Positions 37,046 to 46,696 of a stretch of DNA of 55,565 nt are shown piece after piece. The notes below the pieces were generated by a model that did not search any database, was not told the DNA's origin, and was given only the letters and a program-made list of their open reading frames with translations. The position numbers were made by a program, and so were the translations under genes. Source of the DNA: Conoideocrella luteorostrata (lineage: Eukaryota; Ascomycota; Sordariomycetes; Hypocreales; Clavicipitaceae); the NCBI GenBank assembly GCA_032433595.1, contig JASWJB010000298.1:1-55565 (forward strand), given 5' to 3'. Numbering within the stretch: the stretch's first letter is position 1; the number at the start of each line of letters is the position of its first letter.

Positions 37046-37322
37046 ATGTATACACAATCACTCATCATTGGTGCCGCCATGCTGGCAGTCGTCTCTGCGG
37101 ACGGTGGCTCCCCTGGCATGAAGACGGGTCCTAACACGACAAAGTTCTGCAGCTTCTGGTACGATAACGACGGTTCCAATGGATACCAGTATGTTTTCGG
37201 CAACTTTGTTTCTGGAACAATCGCTGATTTTGCACGATGGGTATGTGGAAGGCTCTTGTTACATGTCCTGCCTCATCCACGATGACATCCCCCACGTTAT
37301 TATGCCCGTTCTTTGCAATTGA
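37046..37322 (+). pseudogene. small secreted protein remnant, LysM-effector-like start
   Basis: The frame begins with a signal peptide (MYTQSLIIGAAMLAVVSA), then a Cys/Trp segment TKFCSFWYDNDGSNGYQYVF and ADFARW. This pattern (C-x-W-Y-D-N-D-G ... DF-x-RW) resembles the start of fungal secreted LysM-type proteins, where RW is normally followed by NPS. Here the RW codons run into sequence that, one frame over, reads VEGSCYMSCLIHDD before a stop at 37320. No further LysM repeats follow. It is therefore a truncated or frameshifted gene; the LysM relationship is an inference. Confidence 0.35.
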
Positions 37323-37722
37323 AGAGCAACCGCGCTCGAATTTTATAATAAGATTAATAGAATATTTGATCTCGTCACGTACAAGAACTCTATGAATGAA
37401 TTTTGGGCTAGATTGAAGTCCCTTTGTTAAGGCGGCGATTGTTCATCGACAAGCCGGCCGGCTTAGTCAGTGATGTGAATAGGAGACTGCCTCTCGTAGG
37501 CAGCTGGCGAAGGTGGTGCATGGAATTCATCTGGCCGCTGTCCTTCCGCAATAGCAGCTATTGCCATTGTCGCCGCTGTAGGTACATGGCGCACAATAGA
37601 AATTATAATAATAAAAGGAATGGGGAGCGATTTCCTTTGAGTTTATTATGGGTACAAGGTGTTGGGCGTGAAAAATAGAGACCCGATAGCGGGGATAATG
37701 GACGTAAGTTAATCCAGGGTCA

Positions 37723-37961
37723 TGTTGGATTACACGGGTGTGTGTGGACCGGATGTGTGGATACACGGGCCGAGCAAGAAAAGTTACGTGGCCTCTGGGC
37801 CTAAGGCAGGAATTCAGGACGGAAGTGTCTCAGATTATAGGGGTATTTATAGGGGGATTTGGACGAGGGCGTCAGACGAGGGATTCTGCATCCATCATCT
37901 CAGTAACACAGCTGGTCCCATGAATGCAAACATTGTTGAACCTCTCCTATCAATTCCAACA
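37723..37961 (+). mobile_element. solo LTR, family C
   Basis: A 239-bp unit from TGTTGGATTACACGGG to CTATCAATTCCAACA, with inverted ends TGTTGGA/TTCCAACA (imperfect beyond six bases) and a perfect 5-bp duplication GGTCA (37718-37722 and 37962-37966). A TATA-like GGTATTTATAGG lies in the middle. No internal sequence remains. Different in sequence from families A and B. Confidence 0.9.
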
Positions 37962-38091
37962 GGTCACGGGTCCTCATTTAAAGTACGCAAACAGCCTTAA
38001 CAATAGGTGGGATTCCAGTAGGTAATACTCAAGTGGATGATCCAAATTAAGCTTGCGGAGCAGTTAGTTACTCTATTTCTAAGTTCAGGGG

Positions 38092-38976
38092 CTAGGCGGT
38101 AGTCTCGTCGTTAAAAATATGATAATCGTTCCCGCCTTGTTCGGTCTTGTCGGAGTACGCACCACACCGTGGCGACCCACCGCTGCTGTTGCTACCACCA
38201 CCACCAATAATATCACTGCGACTCCGTCCTATCGCCGTCGCCTTCGCAGTCTTCGCCTCATTTTCCAGATGACGAGGACAATACGTCTTATCCCAACCCC
38301 TCGGGAAAACATCAAGTCCAACCTGTCCTCCAATAATGAAATCCAACCCCCAGCCTTCAAACCTCTCCCTCATAGCTTCCCTAAACCTCTCACGGGTATC
38401 AAACTTCTTACCCCACGCCTCAAAAACATCCCTCTCCTGTCCCTTAGCCTCCACACCCACTGCAGCGATATTAAGCATCCCCTTCCGGAACTTAACAGCC
38501 GGCCCCCTCGGTTCGAACGGGACGTCGACCTTGGCGAGGTAGTTTTGTGTGACGGCTACTAATTCTTCGTATCGGTCTTCGCCTAGGTATTTAATGAAAG
38601 ATCCGTTGTACGGGTCTAGGGGTGGGAGCAACACGCCGAATTGATAAGCTTTCAAGCCGTTTTCGGCGAAGCTGTAGTCGAAAAGTGAAGTTACTGCTTC
38701 CAACGAGGTGGCGTTTAGACGGTATTTTTGTTTTTCGAGACCCGACCTGCTAACGAAGCCGATAGCGCATTTTGAGCGGAGAGTGTGGAGAAGGGTTAGG
38801 ATTTCGGAAGGGACGGTCTAGAGCGGGAAGAGTGTTAACTGATGAGGGGATAGAATTGTAAGGGGAGGGACGACGCGTACGCCTTGTTGCGGACTTAAAG
38901 TTCCACTGATATCAAAGAGACAGACGGTGTGTCTTAGGGGACGGTCCTCTAGCGGGGAGTAGTCGGCTGGTTCCAT
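38092..38976 (-). CDS. divergent phosphomannomutase paralogue, general acid lost
   Basis: Phosphomannomutases (HAD fold) interconvert mannose-6-P and mannose-1-P for GDP-mannose synthesis. This gene has two exons (38976-38881, 38817-38092) over a 63-nt GTACGC...CTCTAG intron, 273 aa. Family features are unmistakable: SLFDYSFAENGL, SFIKYLGEDRYEELV, FRKGMLNIAAVG, FIIGGQVGLDVFPRGWDKTY, and DKTEQGGNDYHIF. However the nucleophile motif, normally DxDGT, reads DISGT (residues 22-26): the first Asp stays but the second, the general acid/base, is Ser. The normally conserved VGGSD loop reads VSRSG. A Gly/Ser-rich insert (GGGGSNSSGGS, about 237-247) precedes DKT, and the protein stops at DETTA, some 20 residues short of the family C-terminus. 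The frame is nonetheless fully open. Confidence 0.85.
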
Positions 38977-39239
38977 GGTTGAGAAAGGAGGCTAGCGATT
39001 TAATGACGGAATGCGATTCAAGTACGGAGTATATAATTAAAAATAGGCTTGTCAAGGTGAATGAGAGAGCGAGGAGGGGAGGAACCGGGTGATTGAATGC
39101 ATGCGGGATTTTCGAAAGGCTGCACCGCACTGCACTTCGAACAAGTTGCCTACATAACCCTACGGCTGACGTGCAAATATATATTATCACCCGTTTCCGC
39201 CTGTAATGAACGACCCCTACATGCAAGATAGCAACCAAC

Positions 39240-39920
39240 ATGCGATCCAATCGTCACTATACTCTAACCCTTAACATATTCAACCCTAGCGAAAGTACTA
39301 GCCGAAAAAGAGTGCGTTTCTACGATGCCTGGGACCACAGATCGCCGACCTGTACGCTACGGGCGCTCGAACGAGAATTCAGCCTAACACATCCTAATGG
39401 CCGGCGCTGGCTGGATCAACGAACTCATCTTGGCTCTCCTGCCTACCGACGCACGCGTGTGCTGTCAAATAACCTCGATTCGCATGCAAAGATCGCAGCA
39501 GACCTCCTCCGCAAAGCCACGATAGTTTGTGTACTCCCGGTCGCGCACTACGCAGCAGAGACCTGGTGGCCTGGCAGAACAAGACTAGGTCTTCAAAGTC
39601 TAATCTCTAACCGAATGGAAAGTCTGCTACGGACTCTGGCTAAGGTTGGCACTACAGCAGCGCGGGCCTTACTTCCTGTCCGGAAAACCACGCCGACAGC
39701 TACTTTACTCAAAGAGACGGGCATCCTTTCGCCAGAACTCGCACTGGATCCGATCGCACTGGCTGCAACGACTAGGATAAGAGTGCTCGACCCGAGACGC
39801 CCACTACGGAGACGGGCCGAGAAGGTCAAGGCCTTAGGAAGAGCCACGAGTAGGTTCGCTCGAAGAATGATCGCCCTACCCCAGCCCAAACAGATAGATC
39901 CGATCATGGACCCACCATAG
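39240..39920 (+). mobile_element. LINE (Tad-like) reverse-transcriptase tail, relic
   Basis: The frame encodes a C-terminal stretch of a fungal non-LTR retrotransposon polyprotein: DLLRKATIVCVLPVAHYAAE followed by TWWPGRTRLGLQ, where relatives have a CVLPIAYYGAETWWPGR-type motif, then LLPVRKTTPTATLLKETGIL. The first 60 residues do not align with that family and may be in the wrong frame. The YADD catalytic box is absent, so only the end of the element is left. Confidence 0.6.
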
Positions 39921-40618
39921 GAGGGACCTAATAAAGAGACGGCAAGCACCCAGATAAGTGGCCCCCAAAGGAGATCAAAGGGCAGCGGTTCACCGCCCTA
40001 GCGTGGCAAAGCCAACGCACAAGCCACTAAGCCAGCTACAGTGGGGAGGAAATTAATGTCGATTCAATACCTCAAGTTGAATAAGCTTGAGGCTAGTTCC
40101 TTCACAGACTGTAGCTCTTTCGCTCTCTTTCTCTCTGCGTCGATGATACAGCTTCTCGAAGAAAACATATTTCTGACATGGTTGAAACGTTAGTCATCAG
40201 CTATTAGCCATTCCACGCCCACCACGATCCTGATATTCAAGAATCACGCCGGCCAAAAATGGCCCCTCCATTGTCCCAATCCTCGTCATCAAGTTCCCAA
40301 CAAAGCCCGCGTCGTCTTTGCCTTTCCTACGAAGACATGCTTGATATGAGCGTGTACTCGAGACCCCACGGACCGTGGCCTTTGCCTAGCTGCGATGCAA
40401 GAGCCAAAGACGGGCCAAAGACGGGCCAAAGACCAAGATCCGCTTGATCCGGGAAATGAATGCTACTGTGCCTCATAATCCAAAAGGCTAGGGGCCACGA
40501 TGAAATGGGCGTTCCAGCTGGTTCAACAGTTGGGTGTATCCCCTCTCTCACGAAGAGTATAATTTAGCGTAGGCTACGCTGCGTAGCCCTAGGTAGCTGT
40601 ATAAATAAATCATGTTTT
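39921..40618. other. gene-free, LINE 3' flank
   Basis: The first about 120 bp probably belong to the LINE relic (GC-rich, continuous with it). Nothing else is recognised. A short tandem AAAGACGGGCC duplication occurs at about 40407-40432. Confidence 0.4.
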
Positions 40619-40818
40619 TGTTGGAATCCCTCGTCAAGCGTACGGGCACAAATGCGGACAAGGTCACGTGGCCACCTTAGCGCGCCTCTTTTATACGGCG
40701 CGGGGGCCTTTCTATTCTGCTTCTTTCCTCTTGAATAACTATGATCAAATGAATTGAATTATTTTGCTTCACCTTCCGATATCGATACCCGACGCTAGAA
40801 GCCCCTGTGCTTCCTACA
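40619..40818 (-). mobile_element. solo LTR, family B
   Basis: Exactly 200 bp, reading TGTAGGAAGC...GGATTCCAACA on the minus strand, flanked by a perfect 5-bp duplication GTTTT (40614-40618 and 40819-40823). The minus-strand TATA box is CGTATAAAAGAGG. It is related to the truncated copy at 24795. Confidence 0.9.
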
Positions 40819-41450
40819 GTTTTACCCCATGCGGAATATTGCTAGTGAAAGAGTAAGAGTCGAAAAGTACGTAAGGGAAGATTGATTGACGATGGTGTTT
40901 TTGTGATGATAGGGCAATTTGGTTGGCAGGTTGGCTAAGTGACTAACGGAGTTAATTTTACCTTGTGCGCTCCGTGAGAAGGAGCGCGACTATAGGCGGT
41001 TAAATAGAATGGAAGTGTAATGCTATAGCGTCTTTGGTGCGTTGATGATGTCACACGTGAGCAGCTATGGATGTTTGATAAGTGAAATTATCTTTGGTTT
41101 CTATCTAGTTGAAAGGTTAGTTTGACTGCTATTTATCTCTTTAGGATGCTGCTTCCGGATGCGTTTATTCTATTGCTTCCGGCGATATCGTACGCTGCCG
41201 GCAGCATTATACGTTCGTACGTTTCCAGTAGCATCGTGCATTTCCTCACGATATTCCGTGACAGATGATATTAATAGGGAAGGAAGGAAACGAAGGAGAA
41301 TCTCAGTTTACATAGATTAACAAATGCCTAATTTAGACACTCATCGCTTTCAAACAAATCATCCGTGCTTCTACACTCTCTCTCGGTCGACAATAGCCCT
41401 CCGGAAAATGCATTGCAGAACCATGAGGAGAGCAATCTCACCAATCGATA
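40819..41450. other. gene-free spacer
   Basis: No supportable gene. Short repeated phrases (GCTTCCGG at 41152 and 41175) are present but form no array. Confidence 0.45.
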
Positions 41451-42505
41451 TCAGCAATAATCAAATCGGAAACAAAGCACTGCCTCACCGGCAAAGTCAG
41501 GGCCTCGAGTCGAGGTCCACGGCCTGAAAAGTGTTACATCGTCCGGGGTCTGTTCGGAGAAATAATACCATTGATGGTATGATCGATGCTTGAGGTAGAA
41601 GTTCTTCACTACTCGGTACGGCATCACTTTATGGCATTCAATCAAGTCATCACGTAGGACCGAGCGGCGGTCCGTGACTACGAGAGGAGCGCAAATGGTC
41701 GCCAGGCACTGTTGGAAAAACAAGGGGAGCGTAGGTATATATAAAATGCAACATGCAGTCCTAAGGAATAAGCGTGGGTTGGTAAATAACGAACTTAATT
41801 ATCTCGGCCCGCCACTTCCCACTGTCTACCATGTGGAGCTCTTCCTGGGCTAAGTGAATCTCCAAGCAATCACGGCCGCCTTGGTGTGAGAAATCTACTT
41901 ATCAGATTGGTATCATTGCGGTCAATGAGCATAATTACGGAAGGCGATTAAAAGAATAGAGTCCACTAACCGCAATGCATTAGTAGACCTGGCAGTAGGG
42001 GCTGAGATCGAGCCTTAAGCACTTCAGAGGTTAATGGTGTTTTCGGTGTTTTTGTTAGAGACTTGCTACTTCTGAACTGTTGCGATGTTAGAGATTCAGG
42101 ATATTCACAGCCTAGCCAGCTTGTCGCTCAATAATATCTCACCCGCCAGTCAATACAAATGACTTTTTCATACACACAGAGCTGCTCGACCAGGGCAATG
42201 GTCTCGTATAGATAGCTTAATAGGACCTGGTTAGGCAGTCCTTTTCCTGTGGTCTCAAAATGCTCGACAGATAGAGGACAGCTAGTCCGATGTTTCACAA
42301 ACTTGAAGCCTTGTTCGTCGAGATTCACGCCAGATTTGCATTCTCTCACATCTTTGACTGTCACTCCGGTTTGCAGGTGGTACGAGCAGTTGGAGGGTTT
42401 TGGCGATGGTTTTACCCCCGGCTTTAGCACAGCACCAAAGAGCTCGTATGGTTGTTCATCTTCAAATACGGGGTCATCGACAAGAAACTTGAGTGAAAAG
42501 TGCAT
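41451..42505 (-). pseudogene. AsaB/CmcJ-like oxidoreductase gene with a late frameshift
   Basis: Members of this fungal hydroxylase/desaturase family act in secondary metabolism. Exon 1 (42505-42143) encodes EQPYELFGAV, VKDVRECKSGVNLDEQGFKF and VICIDWR. Introns 42142-42077 and 41970-41880 splice cleanly into RSQPLLPGLLMHC and LAQEELHMVDSGKWRAEII. The HxD iron-type position (HIDQ in relatives) reads HCGG, so the acidic residue seems lost. A third intron (GTTCGT...CAACAG) gives IINAWRPF, the expected IINVWRP, but the continuing frame then hits a stop; the true C-terminal exon (APLVVTDRRSV, then HRSYHQWYYFSEQTPDDVTL) is one base out. The gene is therefore probably inactive, although an unknown splice could rescue it. 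Confidence 0.72.
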
Positions 42506-42823
42506 TATGGTCTCTCTGAAGCACTCTGTGTTAGCGAGCGACGAATGTCAATCGACCTTCCATTGTAGCGATTGATTGTTGAGGAGTACAGAGGAAACGT
42601 TTGGGATTGGACGAGATTAAACTCCTGCTCGGACGTGGCCGCTCTTTAGTTAACCAGTAGCCACCTTATGCCCGGCTAACAGGCCAAGGGTAATTTACGA
42701 CGCGCCATATGCGATTGTCAGTTGGTCAATCCATCAGCAACTTTACTAACTACGGCTGTTATCATCCACAACTGTCGAAGCACGAAACTCGCACGCATAT
42801 CGTTTGACCCCATGTAACAACAA

Positions 42824-43156
42824 GTGAGCGCACCACTGTCTCTTCCGTTTTCCCGATGTTTCCAGAGTGTAGCGCACTGTACCACGGGCAAAAGACTCGG
42901 CACATACCACGCCAGCTTTGCTGTGGCATTAGCGTTGACAGGCTCTTCCTTGGTCGGCTACGATACAGGTGTTGTCGGTGGTGTTCTCACCCTGCCATCG
43001 TTCCAGCGCGACTACGGTTACAAGGTTGAAGAGAAGATGCACGTGGAATCCAATTGCGTGTCTTTGCTTCAAGTTGGTGCCTTTTTCGGATATGTGCCAT
43101 GGAATCTCCGCTGCTGCGTGGGAGTGTTTTGGACCAACAAGCCCCAATATAAATGA
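42824..43156 (+). pseudogene. sugar-transporter (MFS) N-terminal stub
   Basis: The frame holds one clear block of a sugar/quinate-type MFS transporter: FAVALALTGSSLVGYDTGVV, then GGVLTLPSFQRDYGY and SNCVSLLQVGAFFG, that is helix 1, the GYDTGV motif and helix 2. It then degenerates: no helices 3-12 can be traced downstream before the WD40 gene begins on the other strand. No proper ATG start is visible. It is a truncated relic. Confidence 0.7.
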
Positions 43157-43489
43157 TATGTTTCTGTGGGTTGCACAGGGTTGTGCAATGATCATGATCA
43201 TCGGCTTCAAATACAATATATTCAATAATAGTCAAATCGGTTATCTAAGAAGGAAGGAAAGAAGTCATCGTGGAAGGCACGATATCGGCGTATAAATATC
43301 GTGGCTTAAAGGTGACCACGTGATAGGCTCCGTGCTTCCTATTGTGCTTGGCGGCATTCCAACAATTCCAACACTAAGAGTAAAATCGGCTGGACGCCGC
43401 TTATGATTGCGGACTTTAAGTGCAAGCAAGCAATGCTGATACTACCGAACAAGGCGATATCTATTGCCATGTCAGGCGCCTAATGCTAG

Positions 43490-44814
43490 CTACTCCTCGA
43501 TTTTCCAAGTTCGCACCTGCCAATCTCCGTCAAGGGAAAGTAGCAAGTTCTTCTCTCTAATAAAAGCCTCTGCGCTCGACAGCGTTGTCAACTGCTGCAG
43601 TCCTGGGGGCCTCTGCAGCCTCCACTTCCAATTGCGCTGCCTGTCCCAGATGAAGACCGTGTGATCACTTATCCGGACAAGAAGCTTGCTTCCTTTTTGA
43701 TCGAGCCATTTCACGCTCGTAATGTTGCAAAAGTCATCGCGCAAACTACCGTCGCTGTGCACCGTCATGATGTTCGTGGTCTTGTTCGTGGCGACATCCC
43801 ATAGGATGACAGAGCGATTAAATACGAGGGCTATCACGTCGGCGTTTGGAGACCACATTAGTGGTGTAGACCAGCCGTCAAGACCCAGCGACTAGAGTTG
43901 CTGAATGCAGGTACCGGTCGCGACTGCGTAAATGGCAATGTGTGTTGCACCGCTTCTGCTTCTGCCAGCAAACAAAATCTGCTCTCCGTTGGGGGAATAG
44001 TCACCCGTCCAGTTCTGTCCACTGCTACCTTGAATGTTGTGGATGCATTCGCCTGTCGCAGCGTTCCAGATCCGACAGCTCTCGTCCCAAGATGCCGATG
44101 CATGATGTTGGGATTAGTAGGTGACCACGAAACCCACTTGATAAAGTCTTGGTGGCCTTTAAGTCGGCAGACTTCAGTGAGAGGATCTGAAAGCGAGCGA
44201 ATGACTAGTTGCGGAAGCAAGTCGCTTGGTCTTGGCCAGCCCTGTGTAGTGATGCTTCGATCCGAATGCACGAAGAGAGTCTTGTCACAGCTCAGAGCCG
44301 TTGCGCTTCCCGAGAGAAATCTGCCTTCAAATTGAGCAGGATTTTCTGCATCGCCGACACGTTTGCCGCATTTATCGAGGTACCATACAAATATCACGCC
44401 ATCAGCACCCGCAGGCTCGGAGTCTTGAGAAAGAACCACATAATGGGCTTCTTGAATGTTCCCTTTGTCCATTTTCCAGAACTTAATGGCTTGAACCGTC
44501 TCTTCGTGTCCACCAAACTCAGCCGTCAATAATTTCAACTCGACAGTGTAGATTCTAATAGCGGTGTTCGTTGCAATTGCCATGAACTTCCCATCTGGAC
44601 TTTTTGTTAGCTCCGCGCTTGACTTCTCGGCTAGTTCTGACATGGGGTCATTGTCATCTAGCCTGAATGCATTAAGCTCGTCGCCCCAAAGCTGAGGGCC
44701 GCCGTTGGTTGAGGGAGCCCATGAAGCTGCTACACCATCGCAATCAAATTCTTTATCGAGCTTGAGTTCGAAGGTTTCGATGAACCGGTCAAAGTCCATA
44801 TACTCTTCCGACAT
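43490..44814 (-). pseudogene. WD40-repeat protein, one frameshift and one nonsense codon
   Basis: The start is MSEEYMDFDRFIETFELKLD. WD-type repeats follow: LTKSPDGKFMAIATNTAIRI, GHEETVQAIKFW, LKGHQDFIKWVSWSP, ASASWDESCRIWNAATGECI (other frame), DYSPNGEQILFAGRS, WSPNADVIALVFNRSVILWD, DHTVFIWDRQ and DGDWQVRTWKIEE at the end, so about seven blades are likely. Two lesions break the reading: a one-base loss near 44101 (ATGGCATCG would restore NIMASASWDE; the sequence has ATGCATCG), and TAG at 43892-43894 where CAG (Gln) would give QQLQSLGLDG. With both reverted the frame is open throughout. WD40 proteins are scaffolds; no partner can be read from the context. Confidence 0.8.
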
Positions 44815-45052
44815 GTTGATGATATTTCCTAGCGCTTTCTTCAGTAAGGTATGCAGCGTGTGGTCGATGCAAGTCGAAGCTGGAAGTAAGAGTTAAATTT
44901 TTGTTTGCATGTCACTGATGTGACCACTTATCCCCAATAATGGATGCGCGAAGTGAAAGAGGGGGCGGTGGGGTAGCGCTCGCGGACTTGCATACACAGT
45001 GACACAGTAACACAGTACGGCTAAGGCAATGTAAAGAACAGTGCCTTGTGCT
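44815..45052. other. promoter side of the WD40 relic
   Basis: Short spacer. It contains a run of ACACAGT-like units at about 44993-45018 (CACAGTGACACAGTAACACA). Confidence 0.4.
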
Positions 45053-45342
45053 GGCCTGTCAGGATGATCAGTGCCGTAAGCAGCTAGATTTCTCGGATAG
45101 TGAGACTTCCGGTATTAGACTAGAACCAAGGGGAATCGGGAGGGGGGCCTCACAGGCATGAAGAAGAGGCATAAATTGAAGTATTCTTACAGGTCTGTCA
45201 GGGAAGAAATCCCTCATATCTATCAATTAAACCATCATCGATTATCATTAGTTATCACAGTCATCTATTGACTTGAATCTATTACTACCGGTTTCCACTG
45301 TTGCAAATTGCTCTCATCTGCTCATGAATGCAGCTAGCAACA
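45053..45342 (+). mobile_element. LTR, family A (subtype 2), 5' end damaged
   Basis: Shares CCTGTCAGGATGATCAGTGC CGTAAGCAGC with the reverse-oriented LTR at 52561-52850 and ends in GCAACA at 45342. The first about 22 bp of the element (TGTTGAGACGAGAATAGCTC) are replaced, and no target duplication can be shown. Confidence 0.75.
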
Positions 45343-46594
45343 TGTTTATCATTATAAGAGAATCAGAAATAAAAGACCTTAAGCCTAGAACTGTTCAACG
45401 AAATTTTGACGACCTCTCCTACTGTATATTTCCGCTACATGTCATCCACTATACTGTACTTTTGCTTGTACTTATATGCATATGTACTATATACGAAGAC
45501 TATTACCTGCAATGCATACATTCCGCTGACTGCCTTGCGATCGCCCGCTGCAGCCTGATATAAGTCATCTGCATTCTGAGGCAATGCTGACTTGTGTCTG
45601 GTGCCAAGGTAACAAGAACCACATCTTCTTCTTAGGGCGTGATTCAATCCACATCTGTTTTCCCCTCTCCTTCCTCTCCCCGTTTTATCTGCATCTTCTA
45701 TATTCCGCTTATTCTCTTCTCCTATCTACCCCAAAATACATCGCCCTCTAGGAGAAGTATGGGAAAAATTCAGACTTCGAAATATTTGCTGAATAAATTT
45801 GAGTGTGAATAATAAGTCCAATGCATTTTTGTCTTCTAAATGTAGTAGAATATAGAGCTATAGAGCTAGCTATTTATACATAAACATAACTCTGCATGGT
45901 TTAATAACTGTAAAGTTATTTATGTTTACTATAATTCTGCACGGTCTAATAACCGCAGACTCTTCACTATCCATCTGCAGGACAAATTTCAGATTCGACC
46001 ACTCCTCCTGCAACTCTATAAGCTTCTACCTCGAGTTATGTTCACATAGACAGCTAAGCATAGGCTCCGTACCATGAATACGTAGTCCTAACCTGACAAG
46101 GGCAGGACGAATGCGGGTTGATATCAATGGTTCTCTCGTTTCCTTTTTCGCAAGAGTGGTGCGGCCAAATGGTATACCTCAAGTGCTTGGCCGTGTCTAA
46201 GGGGGAATCAATCAGCGAGCCGAGAAAAAGTCCGCCTGTCATCTAAACAATTAGAAGGCATTTATTTGGATTTCATTCGGCGATAATTGGCAGTCCATGC
46301 ATCGCGTCGCAGTAGCCACCACGTCGCAGTAGGCCAGGCTGTGTCGCGGTACAGCCGGACGAATCGACAAGTATAAGCAATACAGTGCGCTTAGCAAGAA
46401 GGCCGTGTTGCCGTAAGCTGCAATCTCCAATTGCCGAACCAATAAAGCTTGAAGACTCCTGCAAGGTGGGTGGCTACAGTAGCAAATTAAGTCGCCAGGA
46501 CAGCATCCGTAAGCAGGTGAGATATTGGATGTGTGTCTCAGCCATTGCAGCAATCACAGCTTTCTTCCTCCTATCGACGTCTAGGGCCTTCTTT
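45343..46594. other. degenerate gene-poor stretch
   Basis: No reliable gene. Minus-strand frames at 46251-46553 and 46054-46242 contain hydrophobic stretches (YGNTAFLLSALYCLYLSI) that could be the worn remains of a membrane-protein gene, but no family is recognisable. Parts of 45770-45960 are AT-rich with two similar TTTATTTATACA/TTATTTATGTTT phrases. Confidence 0.35.
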
Positions 46595-46696
46595 GCACTG
46601 CCTCACTATCCGAGATACTGTCTCGCTTTCCCAGATATCTAGATATTTACTAGTATTGTACTGATCATCCTGACAGGAGCTATTCTCATCTCAACA
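46595..46696 (-). mobile_element. LTR fragment, family A (subtype 2)
   Basis: In minus orientation it starts TGTTGAGATGAGAATAGCTC at 46696, continues CTGTCAGGATGATCAGT, and later shows TCTCGGATAGTGAG as in the copy at 45053. The rest of the LTR and the target duplication are missing. Confidence 0.65.

Noticed and set aside
38977..39250. ORF of 112 codons on the minus strand upstream of the PMM paralogue
   Set aside because: It overlaps the 5' end of that gene in another frame and has no protein-like features beyond hydrophobic runs.
45343..46594. A possible polytopic membrane protein gene on the minus strand
   Set aside because: Only short hydrophobic stretches are seen, with no continuous frame, motif or splice set that supports a family.
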